Source: Roseburia sp.
Lineage (GTDB): Bacteria > Bacillota > Clostridia > Lachnospirales > Lachnospiraceae
Assembly: GCA_003483745.1 (NCBI GenBank)
Contig: DMYD01000040.1
Span: 1-10,778 of the forward strand
DNA length: 10,778 bases
Direction: 5' to 3'
Positions 1 through 6,530 of this stretch are shown here, in pieces (within the stretch, counting starts at the first letter, position 1; each line of letters opens with the position of its first letter). Both the position numbers and the translations under genes were made by a program. The notes beneath the pieces were generated by a model. That model was not told the DNA's origin. It was given only the letters and a program-made list of their open reading frames with translations, and did not search any database.

Positions 1-33
1 GAAGAACTTGGCAAATATGCTAAAATGGCTTAA
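1..33 (+). CDS. Possible C-terminal tail of an upstream gene (partial)
   Basis: The first frame reads EELGKYAKMA and then a TAA stop at 31-33. With only ten codons visible, no family can be recognised. The frame is plausible coding sequence, and the DNA turns strongly AT-rich directly after the stop, which is what the end of a gene looks like. It could equally be chance, since a 10-codon open stretch is common. No terminator hairpin of normal strength follows. Confidence 0.3.
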   Translation, partial: EELGKYAKMA

Positions 34-83
34 AATTTTAAAATAATGATACAACTAAAAGAAAACCTAAGTGGAAAAAGTCT

Positions 84-129
84 TTAGTAAAATGAGAAAA
101 TCGAGTTGTTTTACTAAGATTTTTACTAA
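84..129. promoter_or_regulatory. TTTTACTAA element: one inverted and two direct copies
   Basis: The 9-mer TTTTACTAA occurs at 109-117 and again at 121-129, 12 bp apart. Its exact reverse complement TTAGTAAAA lies at 84-92. The inverted pair (84-92 with 109-117) could form a 9-bp, very AT-rich hairpin, but no U-tract of terminator type follows. The three copies sit 130-180 bp upstream of the phosphatase start. That arrangement would suit operator sites for a DNA-binding regulator; no specific regulator is recognised. Confidence 0.35.
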
Positions 130-150
130 ATTTGGATGACAAGATATACG
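122..150 (+). promoter_or_regulatory. Weak candidate promoter for the phosphatase gene
   Basis: TTTACT (122-127) and TATACG (145-150) are 17 bp apart; each matches 4 of 6 bases of the sigma-A -35 and -10 consensus. The -35 hexamer overlaps the second direct TTTTACTAA copy, which would make sense if that repeat is an operator. The resulting leader would be about 100 nt. In such AT-rich DNA this quality of match can arise by chance. Confidence 0.22.
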
Positions 151-260
151 AATTTATGCCACGATATGCGACGAAAACGAAGAAAACAATCTATCACAGC
201 AAATCGTAGAAAGTGGTGTAAAATCAAGGAAAATCAGTATTTTCAAGGAGTTTTTAAGGC

Positions 261-770
261 ATGATAAAAATATTATTTGTTTGCCATGGCAACATCTGCC
301 GCTCCCCCATGTCCGAGTACCTCCTAAAGGATCTGGTGGAAAAACAAAACCTCACTTCCAACTTCGAGATCGCTTCCGCTGCCACAAGCACCGAAGAAAT
401 CTGGAACGGCACCGGCAATCCGATCTACCCGCCGGCGCAGGCGGAGCTGAGAAAGCATGGGATTGGGAAAACAGCATACACAAATTTTTCAAAAAAACGG
501 GCACGGCAGGTAACAAAAGAAGATTACGGGTATTATGACTATCTGCTCTGTGCAGATGCAAACAACATCAAAAACACCATACGCATCACGGGACCGGATG
601 TCGATGGCAAGATAAAACTGCTTTTGGACCTTGCTACGGATCCCAAAAGAAAAGGAAAATCCATTTCAGATCCATGGTATTCCGGCAGGTTTGACGAGAC
701 CTACAGAGATGTTGTTTCCGGTTGTGAGGGACTGCTCGCATACCTTAAAGAAACAGGACGGATTTCATAA
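261..770 (+). CDS. Low-molecular-weight protein tyrosine phosphatase
   Basis: This 169-residue cytoplasmic enzyme would hydrolyse phosphotyrosine (possibly phosphoarginine) on proteins. The P-loop CX5RS is at the extreme N-terminus, as the family requires: Cys8 is the nucleophile and Arg14-Ser15 bind phosphate (VCHGNICRS). The general-acid loop is DPWY at residues 137-140, with Asp137 as the proton donor and the aromatic pair that follows it. The length is slightly above the usual 150-160. The start is supported by AAGGAG at 245-250, 10 nt upstream, and by the P-loop needing to lie about 8 residues in. The gene appears monocistronic: an intergenic region precedes it and a strong terminator follows 20 nt after the stop. 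No kinase or polysaccharide gene is adjacent, so its substrate cannot be guessed from context. The family call is firm; choosing between Tyr and Arg phosphatase activity is not possible here. Confidence 0.95.
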   Translation: MIKILFVCHGNICRSPMSEYLLKDLVEKQNLTSNFEIASAATSTEEIWNGTGNPIYPPAQAELRKHGIGKTAYTNFSKKRARQVTKEDYGYYDYLLCADANNIKNTIRITGPDVDGKIKLLLDLATDPKRKGKSISDPWYSGRFDETYRDVVSGCEGLLAYLKETGRIS

Positions 771-790
771 AAACACAGGGAAAAATATGA

Positions 791-835
791 AAAAACAGTG
801 TCAATGGTATCAGAATATCATCGACACTGTTTTTT
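791..835 (+). terminator. Intrinsic terminator after the phosphatase gene
   Basis: The arms AAAAACAGTGTC (791-802) and GACACTGTTTTTT (823-835) pair perfectly. The interior ATGGTAT/ATATCAT also pairs (one G-U), so the hairpin is long and closes on a CAGA tetraloop. The T-run forms the end of the 3' arm. The matching A-run on the 5' side means it could also terminate transcription from the opposite strand. Confidence 0.9.
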
Positions 836-995
836 CGTTCATGACAATAGGTTTAGTCACCTCACAACGCGTACTTTCTATCACTGATAATAATTTCGTA
901 TATTTTCGTGAAAAGTCAATACCCGAATAATATATAAATATACATATAAAAAATTAGTGAAAAAGACGAAAAAAGACAAACAACACAAAAATATC

Positions 996-1024
996 TTGTT
1001 TGAAATGCCGGAAAAATGTATGAT
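996..1024 (+). promoter_or_regulatory. Candidate sigma-A promoter for the amylase
   Basis: TTGTTT (996-1001) and TATGAT (1019-1024) are separated by exactly 17 bp. The -10 box matches 5 of 6 consensus bases, and the -35 box matches the key TTG. Transcription would begin near 1031, giving a leader of about 115 nt that includes the short ORF at 1070. Other AT-rich TATA-like stretches near 930-950 have no good -35 partner. Confidence 0.45.
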
Positions 1025-1069
1025 GTCAATGTACGAAATAAAACGAAAATTTTAAGAGGGGAGAAAAGT

Positions 1070-1087
1070 ATGTATAAGACCGGTTAG
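1070..1087 (+). CDS. Five-codon leader ORF (MYKTG) before the amylase
   Basis: ATG at 1070 is preceded by AGGGGAG (1057-1063) with a 6-nt spacer, an excellent ribosome binding site. The frame stops at TAG (1085-1087) after MYKTG. The amylase has its own site (GGGGGA) 58 nt before its ATG. The quality of this first site for such a tiny frame suggests either a regulatory leader peptide or a remnant of an older start region. No attenuator hairpin with a U-tract lies between it and the amylase, so any control would more likely be translational. Expression is not shown. Confidence 0.35.
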   Translation: MYKTG

Positions 1088-1145
1088 AAAACGCAGTCGT
1101 TGGCTACGGATATGTGGAGAAATCAAAAATGGGGGAATTAAAAAA

Positions 1146-4100
1146 ATGAAAAATAAGAACATTTTGAAGAAGACCGCTAAGAAGTCAATTAGCTGGCTTT
1201 TAATTTTAGGAATGCTGATAACGTTACCACAGACACCGGGAGCGGTATCTGCAGCGGCAGCAGGACTGAAAACAGAGACCGAAACAGTGCATGCAGAAGA
1301 GGTGGAGACAGAGACCGGAGTTATGAATGCTAACGAGGCAGAAACAGAGACCGAAGAGGTGGAGACAGAGACCGAGACAGTGCATGCAGAAGAGGCGGAG
1401 ACAGAGAATGCAACAGTGCATGCGGAAAATGCTGTGACAAAGACAGATCTGACGGTTCACTTCAAAAATGAAAATAACTGGGATAAAGTATATGTAAAAT
1501 TTGGTGCAGGCGACAGCTGGGCAGCTGTTAAAAATTTTGAGTACTGCAAAAATTATGACTATGGCGGACTGTTAAAAGAAAACAGTAAGAATAAAGGCTG
1601 GTATAGCTTTAAGGTTGAAAAAGATGATGCGTTGGATCTGAATGGATTATTTAATGCTGGTGCATGGGGTGACAATAATCAGACAGAAAACTTCAAGATC
1701 GAAATTACATCCGAAACTATGGAAGTATGGATCACAGGCAAGACTGTCAGTGAAGAAAAACCAGAAAGCTGGGCTACTGGTGAGACAGTCAGTGCACCGG
1801 TTGATGTGACTCCTGTATCAGGTGTAGAGAGCCCTGTGCTTGGAAAAGACAGTTCTGTGACGTTTAATTATGAGATATCTGCAGATAAGCTAGGAACAGA
1901 AAAGCTTTATCTTATGGGTTCACTTACAGACTGGACAGATGGATATGAGATGACAGATGAAGATAAAGATGGTATTTATTCCATTACCGTTTCAGATAAG
2001 CCTGCTGGAATTTATGAATATAAATTCAAGTATGGCAGTAACTGGGTGACAGATCCGGCAAATAAGAATTACAGTAACGGAAACAGTAAGGTGGTAATAC
2101 CGGGACTTGGTAGCGATACGTTAGAAGCTAAGGTCGGTGTCACAACTGCATTGCCAGATACACTTAAGTATTACACAGCAGATGGGACAGTTGCGGATGT
2201 GAAGCCGGAGTATACTTTAGAAACATCAATGGATGGTGTTTCAATTGATGAAGGAAAATTAACACTTTCAGATGATGTGACTGCAACCGACATTCTGGTA
2301 ATTGCGTCATATAAAGTAGGAGATGATGTTTATAAAAGCACAGTGTATGTGAATGTTGTCATGGCACAGTATAATTACCATATTTACTATTATGCAGACA
2401 ATGAGGATCGTGTGACAGCAGATTCTGCGGCATTATGGCTTTATGGTGATGGGGTAAATGGAACACTTCATGATTTTACGGATACGACAGAGATTGATGG
2501 ATATACATGGTTAACGTACACATGGACGACAAGTTTAGACAATATCAGTATTATTGCAAAGAATCCGGGAAGTGAATGGACATGGCAGGCAGCTACAGTA
2601 AATTATAAAAATGCAGATGCTGCGGAAGATGTAGATGTTTATGTGATTCACGGAGATACAACAGCATACACAACGATACCGGATATTAAGGAAGCTACGC
2701 AGAAACATTATGTGCTTGTGGAATATAGAAGAAACAATGCAGATTATGATGGATGGAATATTTACACATGGGACAGTGGATATGATGATACGGTAAAATT
2801 TGTTGAGAATCAGGGCAGCTGGATTGCTCCGGTACGTGTTTCATCATCAAAAGAATCTATCTCTTTTTGCATGCGTCACAGTACGGATGATAATGAATGG
2901 GAGAGTAAAGATGGCGGCGATCATATGGTAAAGATCGCAGCCGGACAGCGAATGACAAAAGTTGTTTTTGAGGAAGGAAAAGGAATTGTATCTTACTATC
3001 CGGACAATCAGGGTTATGAACTTGATACAAAGAATGGAAAAGTAAATCTTTACTATCGAGATGATGATCTTTACGCTGAAAATAAGGCGGGAGAGATTGC
3101 ATCCGTAAAGGTTGTCTATGATGATAATGAATATGAGATGACTTATAATGCCAATACGCAGAGATGGGAGAAAACAGATGTCGTATTGACAGAGGGAGAG
3201 CATCATTATTATTACAAAGTAAAAGCAGCAAAAGATAGCGAAGAAGTAATAAAATTAGACCTGTTTAATGCGAATAAGGAAGCTGGCGATAATCCCGGAT
3301 ACAGCATTTTTGAATACTATAAATTTAATGCCACAGTAAGTGGAACAATGTCTGGGAAGACAATGGATTATGGTGACAATAATGTATTGACGGTTTCTGT
3401 CAATGCAGACAAGATCAATGGAGATACCGCGTTTAAGGCATCCGCAGTAACGGCAGATCTGACAGCTCTTGGCGGCAAGAAAGATTTTAAACTCGATCCG
3501 GCATTGATGGAGGGAAGCATTGCGGTAAAAGAGGGAATTCAGGCGGGAACCTATGAACTTCCGGTTACCGTAAAAGATCAGTATGAAAATGAGTATACAG
3601 GAAAAGTCTCAGTTGAAGTAACAGAGCGGAACAAGGGAACGGATTTTGACTGGGATGAGGCAGTTATTTATTTTGCAGTGACAGACCGTTTTTATGATGG
3701 AAATACCACAAATAATGATGCATATGGAACAGGTGATTACAACAAAGATCCTGCTACTGGTTCGTTGAGTTATCATGGCGGCGATTTTGCAGGTCTGACA
3801 CAGAAGCTGGATTATTTATCAGATCTTGGAGTTAATACGATCTGGATCACTCCTATCGTTGCAAATGAGATGAAAAAAGGGCTCGCTACAGATCTTCCGG
3901 GAACGCTTTCTTATGGTTACCATGGTTACTGGGCAAGTGATTTTACGACCTTAAACAAACATCTTGGAACAGAAGAAGAGTTTAAGACCTTACTTGATTC
4001 GGCACACAAAAAAGGCATGAAAGTGATGGTGGATGTTGTATTAAATCATGCCGGATATGATACAGAAAATTATTTTAACTCTATGCTGAATGGAAAAAAT

Positions 4101-6101
4101 ATGATCCGGAGTGGAGCGGATCTGATTGAGGGAGATACCAAAAAAGGACCTTTGTCTAACCTGCCAGACTTTATGACAGAAGATCCGGATGTGCGTAATC
4201 TGTTGGTAGAGTGGCAGTCTGCATGGGTAAGCAAATATGACATTGATTATTACAGAGTAGATACTGTAAAGCATGTGGACGATACAACATGGGCTGCATT
4301 TAAAAATGCACTGACCAGGATTGATCCGGACTTTAAAATGATTGGAGAATACGCTGGTGCAGGCTATGCAAGTGATACCGGAACCTTAAGAAGCGGTGAA
4401 ATGGATTCACTTTTGGATTTTGATTTCAATGACCAGGCACTTGCTTTTGTAAAAGGTGATATTGATGGTGTTGAGATTTTTATGGAAAAGAGAAACGCAG
4501 CAATTGATAATACAGCGACACTTGGAGCATTTACAAGTAGTCATGATGAAGATGGCCTGATGCAGAAAATCATTGATGAAGGATATACAAAGGATCAGGC
4601 ATACAACATGTTTAAAGCTGCCACAGTTCTGCAGATGACGGCAAAAGGACAGGTCATTGTATATTATGGCGAAGAGATCGGACAGTATGGAAAAGACAAT
4701 TATCCATATCAGACCAATCGATATGATTTTGACTGGAGCCAGGCACAGAATGCAGACGGAAGTTTAAATACAGACAATGAGATGCTTGTCCACTATCAGA
4801 AACTTTTGGCTGCGAGAAATAAATATTCAGAGATTCTTGCAAAGGGAGATCGGACAAAGGTTGCAGGTGGCAGCAAAGAAGGATATCTGGTATTTGAAAA
4901 ATCATATCAGGGAAAAAATGTTTATGTAGGAATTAATCTGACAGATACGCCGGTTGTGGTAGATAAACTTGCGGTAACAGGAAAAGGCTATAAGGATGCT
5001 TATGCAGATTCAAAGGTAACGGAAGCAGATGGAACAGTATCATTTACAATTCCTGCACTGAAAGCAGGTGGAACAATTATTCTTGGAGTACAAGAAGAAA
5101 CAATAGAGCCGGACAAAGATATTGAAGCAAACGCTATCACCTTAAACAAAACGGACTTAACCTTGAAAAAAGGGAAATCTTACACCTTAAAAGCAACCGT
5201 AACACCGGAAAATAGTGTAGATAAGACCGTGACTTTCAAATCTTCCAAGTCTTCCGTGGCAAAAGTGGATGCAAACGGAAAAGTAACTGCAAAGAAAGCA
5301 GGAACCGCTACAATTACAGCTACCACAAAGAATGGTTTAAAGGCAACCTGTAAGATCACGGTTACAGATCCGGCAACCAAAGTATATCTGACACCGGCAA
5401 TGAGTATCAAAAAGGGAAGTTCGGTAAAATTGACAGCATCTGTATTCCCGAAGAAAACGACAGATAAACTTACATGGTCTACTTCCAACAAAAAGGTAGT
5501 GACAGTAACAAAGAGCGGTAAGATCAAAGGAGTCAAAACAGGAACAGCTACGATTACAGTTAAAACAACAAGTGGAAAGAAAGCAACCTGTAAAGTGACC
5601 GTTGTAAAGAGTAATAAGAAGTCAGCAGGTATTAAACTGAATGCAAAGAAACTGACATTAAAGCAAAATGCAACAAAACAGCTGAAAGCTACTCTTGATA
5701 AGAATGCAACGGACAAAGTGACATGGAGCAGTTCTAACAAGAAAGTAGCTACAGTCGATAAAAATGGTGTTGTAACGGCTGTAAAGAAAGGTACTGTAAC
5801 GATTACCGCAAAGACATCAGGTGGAAAGAAAGCAACCTGTAAAGTGACGGTAAAAGTACCGGCAACCAAGGTAAAATTAAACAAAACCAAGGCGACTGTT
5901 GCAAAGGGCAGGACTTTGACCTTAAAAGCGACTATGACACCTTCTTCCTCAACAGATAAACTTACCTGGACGAGTTCCAACAAAAAAGTGGCAACAGTTG
6001 ATAAGAATGGTAAAGTAAAGGCACTGAAAAAAGGAACAGCCACGATTACTGTAAAAACTGCAAGCGGAAAGAAAGCAACTTGCAAAATTATTGTAAAATA
6101 A
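1146..6101 (+). CDS. Secreted multi-domain GH13 alpha-amylase with starch-binding modules and Big_2 tail
   Basis: This 1651-residue (about 180 kDa) extracellular enzyme should cleave alpha-1,4 links in starch. Order of parts: signal peptide 1-36 (basic start, hydrophobic core, cut near AVSA|AA); Glu/Thr repeat linker 40-97; CBM26- or CBM82-like starch-binding domain about 100-197; AMPK/X25-like E-set domain about 228-322; Ig-like domain about 323-405; two CBM41-like domains about 408-512 and 519-620, the second with the typical YRRNNADYDGWNIYTW motif; further E-set and Ig-like modules 628-828; GH13 barrel from about 833; C-domain to about 1318; four Big_2 repeats 1326-1651. Catalytic parts are complete: YHGYW 925-929, DVVLNH 963-968, RVDTVKH with nucleophile Asp1039, GEY with acid/base Glu1068, and SHDEDG with His1133-Asp1134. 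Described Roseburia/E. rectale amylases end in LPXTG; this one ends in Lys-rich Big_2 with no sorting signal. The exact specificity (amylase, amylopullulanase or neopullulanase type) is inferred, as are the CBM family numbers. Confidence 0.92.
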   Translation: MKNKNILKKTAKKSISWLLILGMLITLPQTPGAVSAAAAGLKTETETVHAEEVETETGVMNANEAETETEEVETETETVHAEEAETENATVHAENAVTKTDLTVHFKNENNWDKVYVKFGAGDSWAAVKNFEYCKNYDYGGLLKENSKNKGWYSFKVEKDDALDLNGLFNAGAWGDNNQTENFKIEITSETMEVWITGKTVSEEKPESWATGETVSAPVDVTPVSGVESPVLGKDSSVTFNYEISADKLGTEKLYLMGSLTDWTDGYEMTDEDKDGIYSITVSDKPAGIYEYKFKYGSNWVTDPANKNYSNGNSKVVIPGLGSDTLEAKVGVTTALPDTLKYYTADGTVADVKPEYTLETSMDGVSIDEGKLTLSDDVTATDILVIASYKVGDDVYKSTVYVNVVMAQYNYHIYYYADNEDRVTADSAALWLYGDGVNGTLHDFTDTTEIDGYTWLTYTWTTSLDNISIIAKNPGSEWTWQAATVNYKNADAAEDVDVYVIHGDTTAYTTIPDIKEATQKHYVLVEYRRNNADYDGWNIYTWDSGYDDTVKFVENQGSWIAPVRVSSSKESISFCMRHSTDDNEWESKDGGDHMVKIAAGQRMTKVVFEEGKGIVSYYPDNQGYELDTKNGKVNLYYRDDDLYAENKAGEIASVKVVYDDNEYEMTYNANTQRWEKTDVVLTEGEHHYYYKVKAAKDSEEVIKLDLFNANKEAGDNPGYSIFEYYKFNATVSGTMSGKTMDYGDNNVLTVSVNADKINGDTAFKASAVTADLTALGGKKDFKLDPALMEGSIAVKEGIQAGTYELPVTVKDQYENEYTGKVSVEVTERNKGTDFDWDEAVIYFAVTDRFYDGNTTNNDAYGTGDYNKDPATGSLSYHGGDFAGLTQKLDYLSDLGVNTIWITPIVANEMKKGLATDLPGTLSYGYHGYWASDFTTLNKHLGTEEEFKTLLDSAHKKGMKVMVDVVLNHAGYDTENYFNSMLNGKNMIRSGADLIEGDTKKGPLSNLPDFMTEDPDVRNLLVEWQSAWVSKYDIDYYRVDTVKHVDDTTWAAFKNALTRIDPDFKMIGEYAGAGYASDTGTLRSGEMDSLLDFDFNDQALAFVKGDIDGVEIFMEKRNAAIDNTATLGAFTSSHDEDGLMQKIIDEGYTKDQAYNMFKAATVLQMTAKGQVIVYYGEEIGQYGKDNYPYQTNRYDFDWSQAQNADGSLNTDNEMLVHYQKLLAARNKYSEILAKGDRTKVAGGSKEGYLVFEKSYQGKNVYVGINLTDTPVVVDKLAVTGKGYKDAYADSKVTEADGTVSFTIPALKAGGTIILGVQEETIEPDKDIEANAITLNKTDLTLKKGKSYTLKATVTPENSVDKTVTFKSSKSSVAKVDANGKVTAKKAGTATITATTKNGLKATCKITVTDPATKVYLTPAMSIKKGSSVKLTASVFPKKTTDKLTWSTSNKKVVTVTKSGKIKGVKTGTATITVKTTSGKKATCKVTVVKSNKKSAGIKLNAKKLTLKQNATKQLKATLDKNATDKVTWSSSNKKVATVDKNGVVTAVKKGTVTITAKTSGGKKATCKVTVKVPATKVKLNKTKATVAKGRTLTLKATMTPSSSTDKLTWTSSNKKVATVDKNGKVKALKKGTATITVKTASGKKATCKIIVK
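1272..1409 (+). repeat. In-gene repeat coding an acidic Glu/Thr linker
   Basis: A segment of about 45 bp beginning ACAGAGACCGA at 1272 recurs at 1365 with only a few substitutions, an offset of 93 bp (31 codons). GAGACAGAGACCG sub-repeats lie between the copies. The protein shows VHAEE at 48-52 and 79-83, VHAEN at 91-95, and many ETET and EAETE units. It lies between the signal peptide and the first starch-binding domain and is likely an unstructured spacer. Tandem repetition makes length variation between strains likely. Confidence 0.8.
5121..6098 (+). repeat. Four tandem Big_2 (bacterial Ig-like) repeats at the amylase C-terminus
   Basis: Four units of 80-83 codons cover residues 1326-1651. 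Each carries the pattern TLKxGxxxxLKAT, a DKxTWSSSNKKVATVDKNG block, a GTATIT strand and a KKATCKxTV end. The end-marking cysteines are at 1402, 1482, 1565 and 1646. The short DNA string GGAAAGAAAGCAACCTGTAA recurs at the ends of units two and three. The units are rich in Lys and Thr/Ser and very poor in acidic residues, unlike the N-terminal half. Big_2 domains are common in surface proteins and could hold the enzyme to the cell wall or to glycans by charge; this is inference. Confidence 0.9.
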
Positions 6102-6141
6102 AAAATAATGAAGTGTAAAATAAAAAAATTGCAAAAAAATA

Positions 6142-6170
6142 TTGCAAAGAAGAAATCTATGTGGTATAAA
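6142..6170 (+). promoter_or_regulatory. Extended -10 promoter of the aspS-gatCAB operon
   Basis: TTGCAA (6142-6147) and TATAAA (6165-6170) are separated by 17 bp, and TGG directly before the -10 box gives the extended TGn motif. Transcription would start near 6177, just before the T-box Stem I. The TTGCAA hexamer also occurs at 6129-6134. This is the best promoter-like sequence in the window. Confidence 0.75.
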
Positions 6171-6274
6171 TGTTACAACGTTAAAACAGTAAAGCGATGA
6201 AAGAGACTCTGATCTTTAGACGTCGACAGGAATACAGCGTCACCGACTGAGAGCGCTGTTTGAAAGAGAAGGTC

Positions 6275-6283
6275 AAGGGAACA
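6275..6283 (+). promoter_or_regulatory. T-box specifier loop with overlapping GAA and AAC triplets
   Basis: The 3' strand of the loop between the two flanking helices reads AAGGGAACA. By its distance to the conserved GAGC element, the standard specifier position is AAC (6280-6282, Asn) followed by A6283. A one-base shift gives GAA (6279-6281, Glu). An Asn specifier fits a downstream operon that makes Asn-tRNA(Asn) by transamidation, and a Glu reading fits the same GatCAB making Gln-tRNA(Gln). No Asp codon (GAC/GAU) is in the loop. Confidence 0.7.
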
Positions 6284-6462
6284 CTCTGGAGCAGACTGAT
6301 TGAACCGGGATATGCAGGAACTGTTGATTTTCAAAACAGCAGTGGCAGGAGAGCGCAAGTAGGTCAGTACGTGGGTGCGCGTTAAGCACAGAGAGCGGAA
6401 AGATGATGATAATGACATCATTTTTCAATGCGGGTGGTACCGCGGGATACTAAGAGATTTCG

Positions 6463-6496
6463 CCCCGGAAAAGCATTTGCTTTTCCGGGGCTTTTT
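6463..6496 (+). terminator. Regulated terminator of the T-box leader
   Basis: CCCCGGAAAAGC (6463-6474) and GCTTTTCCGGGG (6479-6490) form a perfect 12-bp stem with an ATTT loop, followed by C and five Ts (6492-6496). Its 5' arm overlaps the CGCCCC needed for the antiterminator. It lies 91 nt before the aspS start. It would also stop any transcript reading through from the amylase gene. Confidence 0.95.
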
Positions 6497-6508
6497 GTAT
6501 GTATGTGA

Positions 6509-6530
6509 AAAATCCGAAAGAAAGGATTTT
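6509..6530 (+). other. Short hairpin between T-box terminator and aspS
   Basis: AAAATCC (6509-6515) and GGATTTT (6524-6530) form a 7-bp stem with the A/G loop GAAAGAAA. It lacks a following U-run of useful length (ATATTTC), so it is probably not a second terminator. It may protect the 5' end of the antiterminated mRNA or be incidental. Confidence 0.3.

Larger units (their letters stand above)
836..1145 (+). other. Intergenic leader region upstream of the amylase
   Basis: This AT-rich stretch contains no convincing gene apart from the five-codon leader ORF listed separately. It holds AT-rich runs around 925-955, a short direct repeat of the type AAAAAGAC near 960-976, the best promoter candidate at 996-1024, and the leader ORF at 1070-1087. 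The amylase Shine-Dalgarno GGGGGA (1131-1136) is 9 nt before its ATG. I looked for a clear catabolite-repression (cre) palindrome or riboswitch core and did not see one. Confidence 0.5.
6177..6496 (+). promoter_or_regulatory. T-box riboswitch leader of the transamidation operon
   Basis: T-box leaders bind a specific tRNA. Uncharged tRNA stabilises an antiterminator and lets RNA polymerase into the operon. Parts visible: Stem I base CAGT (6187-6190)/ACTG (6295-6298) and GC/GC next to it; AGAG (6202-6205)/CTCT (6284-6287) below the specifier loop; GATCTT (6211-6216)/AAGGTC (6269-6274, one G-U) above it; distal hairpin ACAGCG/CGCTGT near 6234-6259. The conserved GGAGC...TGAA run follows at 6288-6304. 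Further hairpins are CTGTT/AACAG (6321-6339) and a GCGC-closed stem with AAGTAGG (about 6352-6379, Stem III-like). A 10-bp hairpin (6399-6408/6416-6425) sits just before the T-box sequence AATGCGGGTGGTACCGCGG (6427-6445). CGCCCC (6461-6466) can pair with the T-box in the antiterminator or serve in the terminator stem, so the two folds exclude each other. Pairings were found by eye. Confidence 0.95.

Noticed and set aside
631..930. 99-codon + strand frame overlapping the phosphatase end
   Set aside because: It runs in another frame through the phosphatase gene and its terminator hairpin; there is no family resemblance or ribosome binding site.
2847..3231. Two overlapping - strand frames of about 120 codons in the amylase
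   Set aside because: They are antisense shadows of the CBM41/E-set region, low in complexity and without start signals.
5349..6083. Regularly spaced repeats resembling a repeat array
   Set aside because: They are about 240 bp apart, diverged and in frame: tandem protein domains, not CRISPR or mobile-element repeats.
5180..6085. 301-residue open frame on the - strand
   Set aside because: It is the exact antisense of the Lys/Thr-rich Big_2 repeats; its composition (Val/Phe/Leu repeats) mirrors the repeat codons, and it has no start signal of its own.
6129..6147. TTGCAA/TTGCAA pair as an amylase terminator
   Set aside because: Only a 6-bp weak stem with no U-run; the second copy is better explained as the -35 box of the operon promoter.
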